Below are positions 1-5,640 of a DNA stretch of 5,640 nt, in pieces. Below the pieces are notes generated by a model that did no database searches, was not told where the DNA came from, and was given only the letters and a program-made list of their open reading frames with translations. Location: assembly GCA_943325655.2 (NCBI GenBank), contig CALPQG020000200.1, positions 1 to 5,640 of the forward strand, given 5' to 3'. The stretch's first letter is position 1, and every line of letters begins with the position of its first letter. The position numbers and the translations under genes were made by a program. The DNA comes from Bifidobacterium breve (GTDB lineage: Bacteria; Bacteroidota; Bacteroidia; Cytophagales; UBA9547).

Positions 1-60
1 CAAGTTATACTGTTTACAAACTAAATTAATAGAAAAGTAAAACAGAATAAAGATAATTGT

Positions 61-68
61 TAAATTTG
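61..68 (+). promoter_or_regulatory. Candidate promoter -7 element of the ABC-F gene
   Basis: TAAATTTG matches the Bacteroidota -7 consensus TAnnTTTG exactly. It lies 54 nt before the ABC-F start and would place the transcript start near 74-76. No convincing TTG-type -33 element is visible at the usual distance upstream. The bases after it read TAC, so the site is TTTGTAC, as it also is in front of pyrG. Confidence 0.5.
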
Positions 69-76
69 TACCCTGC

Positions 77-118
77 ATGATGAAAACCATGCTATTAAAA
101 GGTAAACTGACTATATAA
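77..118 (+). CDS. Possible 13-codon leader peptide upstream of the ABC-F gene
   Basis: A short ORF encodes MMKTMLLKGKLTI and stops at TAA 116-118, only 4 nt before the ABC-F ATG at 123. It is in a different frame from that gene and would start almost at the predicted transcript 5' end, so it could be read from a nearly leaderless mRNA. A 5-bp stem (GCATG 75-79 with CATGC 88-92) overlaps its first codons. Leader peptides with ribosome stalling control several antibiotic-resistance ABC-F genes, but this is not established for the YbiT subfamily. A short ORF of this size in a 50-nt leader can easily arise by chance, and there is no Shine-Dalgarno sequence to support it. Confidence 0.22.
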   Translation: MMKTMLLKGKLTI

Positions 119-122
119 AGAA

Positions 123-1739
123 ATGATTGGAGCAAGTAATGTTTCGTTAAGATACGGCAAAAGAGTTTTGTTTGATGAAGTTAATATCAAATTTACGGCA
201 GGTAACTGTTATGGTTTAATTGGTGCCAATGGTGCTGGTAAATCCACTTTTTTAAAAATCCTTTCAGGTGAAATAGAACCTCAAACGGGTAGTGTAGACA
301 TTACTCCAGGAGAGAGGTTAGCGGTTTTAAAACAAAATCACTTTGAATATGATGAATATCCTGTATTAGAAACGGTAATCATCGGCCATAAAAGGCTGTA
401 TGAAATCATGAAAGAGAAGGATTTGATTTATGCCAAAGAAGATTTTTCGGATGCTGACGGTGAAAAAGCAGCTGAGCTGGAATCAGAATTTGCTGACCTA
501 AATGGTTGGAATGCAGAACCTGATGCTGCAGGTTTGTTGAGTGGTTTAGGTATCAAAGATGATATGCATTACACCTTGATGAAAGACTTGAGTGGTAAAG
601 AAAAGGTGCGTGTATTGTTAGCTCAGGCACTTTTTGGAGAACCAGACATTTTGTTACTCGATGAGCCTACCAATGATTTGGATGTAGATTCTATTCTTTG
701 GTTAGAAAATTACCTGGCCGATTTCAAAAATACAGTTGTAGTAGTTTCACACGATCGTCACTTCCTGGATCAGGTTTGTACGCACATTGCCGATATTGAT
801 TTTGGTAAAATTTCTTTCTATGGTGGTAACTACAGTTTCTGGTATGAATCAAGTCAATTGGCCTTGCGTCAACGTGGTGACCAAAACAGGAAAGTGGAAG
901 ACAAACGTAAAGAATTGGAAGATTTCGTTCGTCGTTTCTCCGCGAATGCTTCTAAATCTAAACAAGCTACTTCGAGAAAGAAAATGTTGGAAAAATTAAC
1001 GATAGACGAAATCAAACCTTCTTCCCGTCGTTATCCTCACATCAATTTCAAACCTGACAGGGAAATGGGTGACCAACTGCTTCAGGTGGATAATTTATCT
1101 TATAAAATGGCTGACGGTACTGTATTGTTCAGTAACGTATCATTCAATTTAAATCCAAATGACAAAGTAGCCATTATTGCCAAAGATCCTTTGGCAATAA
1201 CTACTTTGTTTCAAGTATTGGCTGGTGAAAAAGAACCAACTACCGGTACCTATAAATGGGGGGTAACTACCAACCAAGCGTATTTACCAAACGACAACCA
1301 TGCTTATTTCAACAGCGATGAGTTGAATTTGGTAGATTGGTTACGACAATATTCCAAAGAAAAAGACGAAAGCTTTATCCGTGGGTTCTTGGGTAGAATG
1401 TTGTTTTCTGGAGAAGAAGCGTTGAAAAAATCTAATGTAATGTCAGGTGGAGAAAAGGTGCGTTGTATGTTGTCAAGAATGATGCTTCAGGGTGCCAATG
1501 TATTGTTGATGGATGAGCCAACCAATCACTTGGATTTGGAAGCCATTACAGCTTTAGACAATGGCATGAAAGAGTTTAAAGGCTCTATTTTGTTTACCTC
1601 TCATGATATGCAAATTGTGAATACCGTTGCCAACCGTATCGTTGAAATCTCCTCTAAAGGTTGTGTAGATAAAATCATGACTTACGAAGAATACCTAGAA
1701 AACAATACTGTTCAAGAACAGGTCGCTGCCATTTATTAA
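123..1739 (+). CDS. ybiT: YbiT-type ABC-F ATPase (ribosome-associated translation factor)
   Basis: The 538-residue protein has two ABC ATPase domains and no membrane segments, as expected for the soluble ABC-F family, whose members bind the ribosomal E site and modulate translation. Domain 1 has Walker A GANGAGKST (34-42), a modified signature LSGKEK (156-161), Walker B ending in D180-E181 and switch H210. A charged helical linker (about 244-315) carries the RFSANASKSKQATSR tip (271-285), which closely resembles E. coli YbiT as I remember it; the length (YbiT is about 530 residues) and the opening residues also fit. Domain 2 has signature MSGGEK (440-445), Walker B D464-E465 and H494. Its Walker A position reads AKDPLAITT (353-361) and lacks the lysine, so only one composite ATP site looks canonical. 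The ATG at 123 gives the usual family N-terminus; a Shine-Dalgarno sequence is not evident. A long hairpin follows, suggesting a single-gene transcript. The subfamily call is firm; the cellular role is inferred. Confidence 0.93.
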   Translation: MIGASNVSLRYGKRVLFDEVNIKFTAGNCYGLIGANGAGKSTFLKILSGEIEPQTGSVDITPGERLAVLKQNHFEYDEYPVLETVIIGHKRLYEIMKEKDLIYAKEDFSDADGEKAAELESEFADLNGWNAEPDAAGLLSGLGIKDDMHYTLMKDLSGKEKVRVLLAQALFGEPDILLLDEPTNDLDVDSILWLENYLADFKNTVVVVSHDRHFLDQVCTHIADIDFGKISFYGGNYSFWYESSQLALRQRGDQNRKVEDKRKELEDFVRRFSANASKSKQATSRKKMLEKLTIDEIKPSSRRYPHINFKPDREMGDQLLQVDNLSYKMADGTVLFSNVSFNLNPNDKVAIIAKDPLAITTLFQVLAGEKEPTTGTYKWGVTTNQAYLPNDNHAYFNSDELNLVDWLRQYSKEKDESFIRGFLGRMLFSGEEALKKSNVMSGGEKVRCMLSRMMLQGANVLLMDEPTNHLDLEAITALDNGMKEFKGSILFTSHDMQIVNTVANRIVEISSKGCVDKIMTYEEYLENNTVQEQVAAIY

Positions 1740-1769
1740 TGAGATGAATCTAGTTGTACTACTCAAATG

Positions 1770-1826
1770 GTGATAAATTTCAAAGCCCATAAATTATTGT
1801 AATTTATGGGCTTTGAAATTTATCAC
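1770..1826 (+). terminator. Perfect 27-bp hairpin after the ABC-F gene, probable terminator
   Basis: Arms 1770-1796 and 1800-1826 are exact reverse complements around a 3-nt loop (TTG). The core pairs AAAGCCCATAAATT with AATTTATGGGCTTT, a terminator-like shape, and it begins 30 nt after the ABC-F stop codon. The stem is much longer than a typical intrinsic terminator, and a clear T-tract does not follow at once: the next bases are TTATTATAG, with a T6 run only at 1843-1848. It could act on both strands, stabilise the 3' end of the mRNA, or be a copy of a palindromic repeat. Confidence 0.6.
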
Positions 1827-1988
1827 TTATTATAGATGAATGATTTTTTATTATTCTACTGTAAAGCATCAATTGTAAATGAATGTTTAAAGCTTGTAGT
1901 TTCGTGGTTGCTATGAATCATTTTTATTGAAAATAAAGATTATAAAAATTAAAATATACATTGCTGAAATTTAAAAAATAATTATCCC

Positions 1989-2732
1989 ATGAAAAAAATC
2001 ATTTTAACAGTAGCAGCTTTAACGAGTTTTGCATTTGCTAATGCACAAGATTTTAAACCAACAGCAGGAAAGATTTCTTTAGAAGTAAATGTAACAAGTA
2101 TCTTTCTTGAAACATTAGCCCCTGGTTATACTGCATTGCCTGGTGGTCTTCCACAACAATCAGTTCCAGCTTATGGAGCTAAAGTGCGTTATTTCTTGGC
2201 CGATCAATTGGCAGTAAGATTAGGTTTAGGATGGAACTCTTCTTCCACTAAAGATCCAGTTTTTTTTGGAGTAGGTTCAACTAAAGTTTCAGTAGGAGAA
2301 AATACAAGCTCATTCTCTGAAATTACATTTATTCCAGGATTTGAAAAACATTTTGAAGGTACGGATAAACTTTCTCCATACATTGGTGCAGTAATCCCTG
2401 TTTCTTTTGCTTCTTCTGAAGAAGTTACAATTACTACAGGTGCTACGGCTACTGATTTGCTAACAACTACAACCACAAATCAATTTGGTAGTTCATCTTT
2501 TGGTCTAGGTGTATTATCTGGAGCTGACTATTACATCTCTAAAAGTCTTTTCTTAGGGATTGAATTAGGGTTGAATTTTATTTCTGGTTCACAAAAAGAT
2601 TTAGTACAGTCTTCTACAGGTACAGGAACTTTTGCTACATCGACAACACCAGCGCTAACCACTGAAAGAGGTTCAAACTTTACAGTAAATGTAGCTTCAA
2701 ATGCTTCATTTAGATTAGGATATTGGTTCTAG
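1989..2732 (+). CDS. Secreted outer-membrane beta-barrel protein, paralogue 1
   Basis: The 247-residue protein starts with a clear signal peptide: KK at 2-3, a hydrophobic core (4-16), and ANA before Q20 as the likely signal peptidase I site. The mature part has alternating polar and aromatic or hydrophobic strands separated by Ser/Thr/Gly-rich stretches (about 84-108, 144-168 and 202-230). It ends in NASFRLGYWF, and a C-terminal Phe is the usual final-strand signal for insertion by the BAM machinery. There is no OmpA-like peptidoglycan-binding domain and no TonB box, so this is a small stand-alone barrel. The substrate or function is unknown. Segments shared with the next gene include QDFKPTAGK (20-28), RLGL.WN (77-83) and EKHFEGT (119-125). 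The ATG at 1989 is the only start that keeps the signal peptide. The bases before it are AT-rich without a Shine-Dalgarno sequence. A terminator follows. Confidence 0.85.
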   Translation: MKKIILTVAALTSFAFANAQDFKPTAGKISLEVNVTSIFLETLAPGYTALPGGLPQQSVPAYGAKVRYFLADQLAVRLGLGWNSSSTKDPVFFGVGSTKVSVGENTSSFSEITFIPGFEKHFEGTDKLSPYIGAVIPVSFASSEEVTITTGATATDLLTTTTTNQFGSSSFGLGVLSGADYYISKSLFLGIELGLNFISGSQKDLVQSSTGTGTFATSTTPALTTERGSNFTVNVASNASFRLGYWF

Positions 2733-2754
2733 GAATTAGACTATGTATACCATT

Positions 2755-2790
2755 AAAGCCCAACTTACTTTGCGTATGTTGGGCCTTTTT
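2755..2790 (+). terminator. Intrinsic terminator after barrel gene 1
   Basis: GCCCAAC (2758-2764) pairs with GTTGGGC (2778-2784). The stem extends inward, after one mismatch, by TAC with GTA, and outward by AAA with TTT across a single bulged C at 2785. A T5 tract (2786-2790) follows directly. It starts about 22 nt after the stop codon, which separates the two barrel genes into different transcripts unless there is read-through. Confidence 0.85.
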
Positions 2791-2918
2791 GTTGACTCTT
2801 ATTTTAAAAGCTGAAATAAGTTTTGTTTTAAGCTGACTTTGATCAATGAATACTTTTATTTTTTTCTATAAATTGTGCCAGTTTTAAACATTATTTTAAT
2901 CTTTAAATTTTAATCATT

Positions 2919-3605
2919 ATGAAAAAAATTTTTATTACACTAGCCGCTTTAGCCAGCTATGCATTTGCAAATGCTCAAGATTTTAAACCAACAGCTGGGA
3001 AATTAGCATTTGAATTAAATGCCGCAAGTCCGTTTGCAGCAAGTACACCACTCAGTTTACCTGTTTATGGGTTTAAAGCGCGATATTTAATTGCAGACAT
3101 GTTTGTGGGAAGATTAGGTTTGAATTGGAATTTGGCTACCACCACTACACCAAAAGTTTTATCCAACGGAATAGATAATGAAGATGACAAAACGTCTCTT
3201 TCTACTTTTACAGTTGCTCCTGGTATTGAAAAACATTTTGAAGGAACAGAGCGCTTTTCACCTTACCTGGGTTTAATCGTTCCAATATCATTTGGGTCAA
3301 GTGAAACGGTGACAAATTCGGGGGTAAGTGCAACCAACAGAATGCAAACTACCGTTAAGAATGCAAATGGTTTTTTATCCATTGGAGGTTCATTATTAAG
3401 TGGTGTAGATTTTTACATGTTCAAAAATATGTATTTGGGAGCTGAGTTTGGCTTAAGCTTTACCTATATGTCTCAAAATGATATAGAAACTTCGTATGAT
3501 GTCATTGGAGGGCCAGCAATTTCTAGTTCAACTCAAACCGGTGGTTCATCATTTAACATTACACCTGCAGCCAATGCCTCCTTTAGGTTTGGGTATTGGT
3601 TTTAG
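2919..3605 (+). CDS. Secreted outer-membrane beta-barrel protein, paralogue 2
   Basis: This 228-residue protein is clearly related to the preceding gene product. It has the same signal-peptide layout (MKKI, hydrophobic core, ANA before Q20), QDFKPTAGK at 20-28, RLGLNWN (65-71), EKHFEGT (104-110), SPYLG (114-118), LLSG (159-162) and the C-terminal barrel signal ANASFRFGYWF with a final Phe. The pair probably arose by tandem duplication. The difference in length lies mainly in the first variable segment: about 18 residues (36-53) here against about 30 in paralogue 1. The other putative loops (about 72-95, 130-152 and 187-212) have diverged in sequence. No enzymatic motif is visible; it could be a small porin, an adhesin or a structural surface protein. 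The start lies in AT-rich sequence without a Shine-Dalgarno sequence. Two terminator hairpins follow. Confidence 0.85.
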   Translation: MKKIFITLAALASYAFANAQDFKPTAGKLAFELNAASPFAASTPLSLPVYGFKARYLIADMFVGRLGLNWNLATTTTPKVLSNGIDNEDDKTSLSTFTVAPGIEKHFEGTERFSPYLGLIVPISFGSSETVTNSGVSATNRMQTTVKNANGFLSIGGSLLSGVDFYMFKNMYLGAEFGLSFTYMSQNDIETSYDVIGGPAISSSTQTGGSSFNITPAANASFRFGYWF

Positions 3606-3618
3606 TTAAATTCTAAGG

Positions 3619-3665
3619 ATTGGATATTGAGCTATTCTCAAGAGTAGCTTAATATTCAATTTTTG
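3619..3665 (+). terminator. Terminator hairpin 1 after barrel gene 2
   Basis: Arms 3619-3637 and 3642-3660 form a continuous 19-bp RNA stem with three G-U pairs and a 4-nt loop TCAA (3638-3641). The T-tract 3660-3664 follows at once. It starts 13 nt after the stop codon. The G-U pairs all lie where the left arm has G opposite T or T opposite G, so the fold works as RNA on the + strand and is weaker as RNA on the - strand. Confidence 0.8.
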
Positions 3666-3669
3666 TATT

Positions 3670-3709
3670 CATTCAAGAGTAGCAAGAGTTCTTTTGAATG
3701 ATTTTTTTT
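3670..3709 (+). terminator. Terminator hairpin 2 (tandem) before pyrG
   Basis: CATTCAAGAG (3670-3679) pairs with CTTTTGAATG (3691-3700), 10 bp with one G-U pair and an 11-nt loop. The strongest T-tract in the window, T8 at 3702-3709, follows. As the second terminator in a row it would catch read-through from the barrel genes and isolate pyrG. Confidence 0.75.
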
Positions 3710-3815
3710 GAAATTAATTCAAGGAGTTTTCTTTTTTTAATTGCTCAATACAATTTCATTCCTAAATTAAAGATATTCTTTTCTGAAAATAAAGGTCTAA
3801 ATCTAAAATATATTA

Positions 3816-3823
3816 TACCTTTG
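3816..3823 (+). promoter_or_regulatory. Candidate promoter -7 element of pyrG
   Basis: TACCTTTG fits TAnnTTTG exactly and lies 30 nt before the pyrG start, giving a short leader of roughly 22-25 nt. No clear -33 TTG is found at the normal spacing. The leader contains AAGGA (3838-3842), a plausible weak ribosome-binding site 11 nt before the ATG. The leader is too short to hold a conventional attenuator. Confidence 0.6.
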
Positions 3824-3853
3824 TACACCGTAATCGCAAGGAAATAATCTTTT

Positions 3854-5470
3854 ATGTCATCAGGAGTAAAGTATGTATTTGTTACGGGTGGTGTTACCTC
3901 CTCGTTAGGTAAAGGCATTGTTGCCGCATCATTGGCTAAGTTGTTACAAGCCAGAGGTTATCGTGTCACCATCCAAAAATTTGACCCCTATCTTAATATT
4001 GATCCAGGAACTCTCAATCCTTATGAACATGGCGAATGCTATGTTACTGATGATGGTGCTGAAACAGATTTGGATTTAGGACACTATGAAAGGTTCCTAA
4101 ATATTCCAACTTCCCAAGCCAATAATGTAACCACAGGAAGAATTTACAATACTGTAATTACCAAGGAGCGTCAAGGTGCTTTTTTGGGTAAAACTGTGCA
4201 AGTAATTCCTCACATTACTGACGAAATTAAAAGAAATATTACCTTACTTGGTGAAACAGGGGAGTTTGATATTATCATTACTGAAATTGGCGGCTGTGTT
4301 GGCGATATCGAATCTTTGCCATTTGTAGAAGCTGTTCGTCAATTGCGCTGGGACTTAGGGCCAAATAATTCTTTGGTGGTGCATTTAACTTTGGTGCCAT
4401 ACCTTAAAAGTGCCGGCGAATTAAAAACCAAACCAACACAACATTCTGTAAAGCAATTGTCAGAGTCTGGTATTCAGCCAGATATTTTGGTATGTAGAAC
4501 AGAACATCCTCTTCCAATAGAAATTCGTAAAAAAGTTGCTCAGTTTTGTAACGTACAGATCAATTCTGTCATAGAGGCCATGGATGCTGAAACCATCTAT
4601 GATGTGCCTTTGCTGATGCGTAAAGAAAAATTGGACGAACGTGTAATTAGCAAATTGAAATTGCCTACCAAAGGTGAACCTGTTTTGGATTCATGGAAAG
4701 AATTTTTAGGTAAACTTAAAAATCCTATAGATGAAGTTAATATTGGTTTGGTTGGGAAGTATGTAGAGTTAAAAGATGCCTATAAATCTATTGTGGAAGC
4801 ATTTATTCATGCTGGTGCAGTAAACGAATGTAAAGTGAACCTGAAATGGATTTCTTCAGAATCATTGAATGATGAAACCATTTCTCAAGTATTAAAATCT
4901 TTGGATGGCGTTCTCGTTGCTCCGGGTTTTGGAGAGAGGGGGATTGAAGGTAAAATCAATGCCATTAAATTTGTAAGAGAAAACAAAATTCCATTTTTTG
5001 GAATTTGTCTGGGAATGCAATGTGCCGTGGTTGAATTTGCAAGAAATGTGTTGCATTTAAAAGAAGCAGCTTCTTTTGAAATGAATCCTGATACGCCGTA
5101 TCCAGTAATTGACATCATGGCGGATCAAAAAGACCTTACCATGAAAGGCGGAACGATGCGCTTGGGTGCTTATCCTTGTGAATTGAAAAAAGGAACCAAG
5201 GCTTTCAGTATCTATGGTAAAAATAAAATCTCAGAACGACACAGACATCGTTACGAATTTAACAATCAATATTTGGCGCAATTTGAAGCTGGAGGAATGA
5301 TCGCTTCGGGTTTAAACCCTGATTCGGGCTTGGTGGAAATGGTTGAAATAAAAGACCATCCTTGGTTTATTGGAGCACAATTTCACCCTGAACTTAAAAG
5401 CACCGTGTTAAATCCACATCCTTTATTTGTGAAATTTATCAAAGCAGCGAGAGATTATTCTAAGAAATAA
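3854..5470 (+). CDS. pyrG: CTP synthase (glutamine-hydrolysing)
   Basis: This enzyme makes CTP from UTP, ATP and glutamine, the last step of de novo pyrimidine nucleotide synthesis, in the cytoplasm. At 538 residues it has the normal family length. The N-terminal synthase domain (about 1-270) has the P-loop GGVTSSLGKG (12-21, K20), K42, the Mg-binding D74 in TDLDLGHYERF and E144 in EIGGCVGDIES. The C-terminal class I glutamine amidotransferase domain (about 295-535) has the nucleophile C385 in GICLGMQ and H511/E513 in FHPEL. All expected catalytic residues are present, so it should be active. C148 stands where E. coli has Thr in the region that contacts feedback CTP; I cannot say how common this is in the phylum. 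It has its own candidate promoter after tandem terminators, and is followed by the probable yidC. Confidence 0.98.
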   Translation: MSSGVKYVFVTGGVTSSLGKGIVAASLAKLLQARGYRVTIQKFDPYLNIDPGTLNPYEHGECYVTDDGAETDLDLGHYERFLNIPTSQANNVTTGRIYNTVITKERQGAFLGKTVQVIPHITDEIKRNITLLGETGEFDIIITEIGGCVGDIESLPFVEAVRQLRWDLGPNNSLVVHLTLVPYLKSAGELKTKPTQHSVKQLSESGIQPDILVCRTEHPLPIEIRKKVAQFCNVQINSVIEAMDAETIYDVPLLMRKEKLDERVISKLKLPTKGEPVLDSWKEFLGKLKNPIDEVNIGLVGKYVELKDAYKSIVEAFIHAGAVNECKVNLKWISSESLNDETISQVLKSLDGVLVAPGFGERGIEGKINAIKFVRENKIPFFGICLGMQCAVVEFARNVLHLKEAASFEMNPDTPYPVIDIMADQKDLTMKGGTMRLGAYPCELKKGTKAFSIYGKNKISERHRHRYEFNNQYLAQFEAGGMIASGLNPDSGLVEMVEIKDHPWFIGAQFHPELKSTVLNPHPLFVKFIKAARDYSKK

Positions 5471-5481
5471 GTACAAATGGG

Positions 5482-5516
5482 TATCAAGTATTAGGTATTA
5501 AGTACAAAGTATCAAA
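5482..5516 (+). repeat. Heptad repeat array, left arm
   Basis: Five adjacent 7-bp units, TATCAAG, TATTAGG, TATTAAG, TACAAAG and TATCAAA, start 11 nt after the pyrG stop codon. They share the pattern TAYNARR. A further isolated TATCAAG occurs at 5526-5532. The units match those of the right array, which is in the opposite orientation. Confidence 0.75.
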
Positions 5517-5577
5517 TTTTACTCGTATCAAGAACTTAAATATCCAACATTAATAAAAAATAATTAACCTTAAAATT

Positions 5578-5615
5578 CCTAGTACCTAGTACTTAATACT
5601 TTGTACCTAGTACCT
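5578..5615 (-). repeat. Heptad repeat array, right arm (inverted)
   Basis: Five adjacent units on the + strand read CCTAGTA, CCTAGTA, CTTAATA, CTTTGTA and CCTAGTA, then a partial CCT. On the - strand they read TACTAGG, TACAAAG, TATTAAG, TACTAGG and TACTAGG, the same family as the left array; TACAAAG and TATTAAG are identical. The array ends 7 nt before the probable yidC start, so it fills the immediate 5' region of that gene. Confidence 0.75.
5597..5603 (+). promoter_or_regulatory. Weak promoter-like site inside the right heptad array
   Basis: TACTTTG followed by TACC resembles the two better promoter candidates of the window (TTTGTAC is shared), but the spacing between TA and TTTG is one base short of TAnnTTTG. 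It lies 19 nt before the ATG at 5623. Because the same bases are explained by the heptad repeat, this may be coincidence. Confidence 0.2.
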
Positions 5616-5622
5616 AAAAAAA

Positions 5623-5640
5623 ATGGATAAAAATTCAACC
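5623..5640 (+). CDS. yidC: Start of probable membrane protein insertase YidC (cut by window edge)
   Basis: Only six codons are present, MDKNST. YidC (Oxa1 family) inserts proteins into the inner membrane with or without SecYEG. The call rests on two inferences: Bacteroidota YidC proteins commonly begin MDKN or MDRN before their first membrane segment, and yidC commonly follows pyrG in that phylum. An A-rich stretch, not a Shine-Dalgarno sequence, precedes the ATG. Six residues cannot prove the identity. Confidence 0.55.

Noticed and set aside
787..999. 70-codon ORF on the + strand inside the ABC-F gene
   Set aside because: It lies wholly within a strongly recognisable coding region in another frame and its product resembles no protein family.
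1836..1916. 26-codon ORF (starts MNDFLLFYCK) between the ABC-F and barrel 1 genes
   Set aside because: It has no ribosome-binding site, promoter or family resemblance; a chance ORF in AT-rich intergenic DNA is the simplest reading.
1836..1928. Near-repeats ATGAATGATTTTT and ATGAATCATTTTT, with a third ATGAATG at 1879
   Set aside because: They are short, irregularly spaced and of low complexity in very AT-rich sequence, so coincidence is likely.
1927..1963. Possible promoter of barrel gene 1: TTG (1927) with TACATTG (1957)
   Set aside because: The -7 match is incomplete and the 27-nt gap exceeds the usual spacing of about 19-21 nt.
2204..2476. 90-codon ORF on the - strand opposite barrel gene 1
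   Set aside because: It is antisense to a well-supported secreted protein and has no recognisable motif, signal or start context.
2838..2875. Possible promoter of barrel gene 2: TTTG (2838) with TAAATTG (2869)
   Set aside because: It has the same problems: an imperfect -7 element and a 27-nt gap. The recurrence of the same gap before both paralogues is curious but not enough to call.
4885..5118. 77-codon ORF on the - strand opposite pyrG
   Set aside because: It is antisense to the conserved amidotransferase domain of CTP synthase, and its reading frame is explained by codon constraints.

Overview
The window looks like an ordinary chromosomal segment from a low-GC member of the Bacteroidota. 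Three things point there. Two promoter-like sites fit the TAnnTTTG -7 element of that phylum. Most starts lack a clear Shine-Dalgarno sequence. A complete pyrG is followed directly by an ORF starting MDKNST, which fits the pyrG-yidC gene order common in Bacteroidota. The order within the phylum cannot be settled from sequence alone. All genes are on the + strand.

Layout: (1) 1-122 is a leader with a candidate promoter and a possible 13-codon upstream ORF that ends 4 nt before the next gene. (2) 123-1739 encodes a YbiT-type ABC-F ATPase, a predicted ribosome-associated translation factor, in which one of the two ATP sites looks degenerate. (3) 1740-1988 holds a perfect 27-bp hairpin and otherwise AT-rich sequence. 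(4) 1989-2732 and 2919-3605 are tandem paralogues for secreted outer-membrane beta-barrel proteins, each followed by its own terminator or terminators. (5) 3606-3853 holds two consecutive hairpins with U-tracts and then the pyrG promoter. (6) 3854-5470 is a full-length CTP synthase with both catalytic domains intact. (7) 5471-5622 carries two opposed arrays of 7-bp repeats and runs into the probable start of yidC at 5623, which the window edge cuts off.

The genes do not form one pathway. The ABC-F factor, each barrel protein and pyrG all appear to be separate transcription units, because hairpins or terminators separate them and promoter-like sites precede two of them. I found no clear sign of a new multi-gene system. 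The items most worth a second look are the inverted heptad-repeat arrays before yidC, the asymmetric ATP sites and possible leader peptide of the ABC-F gene, the very long perfect hairpin after it, and the diverged pair of barrel proteins.
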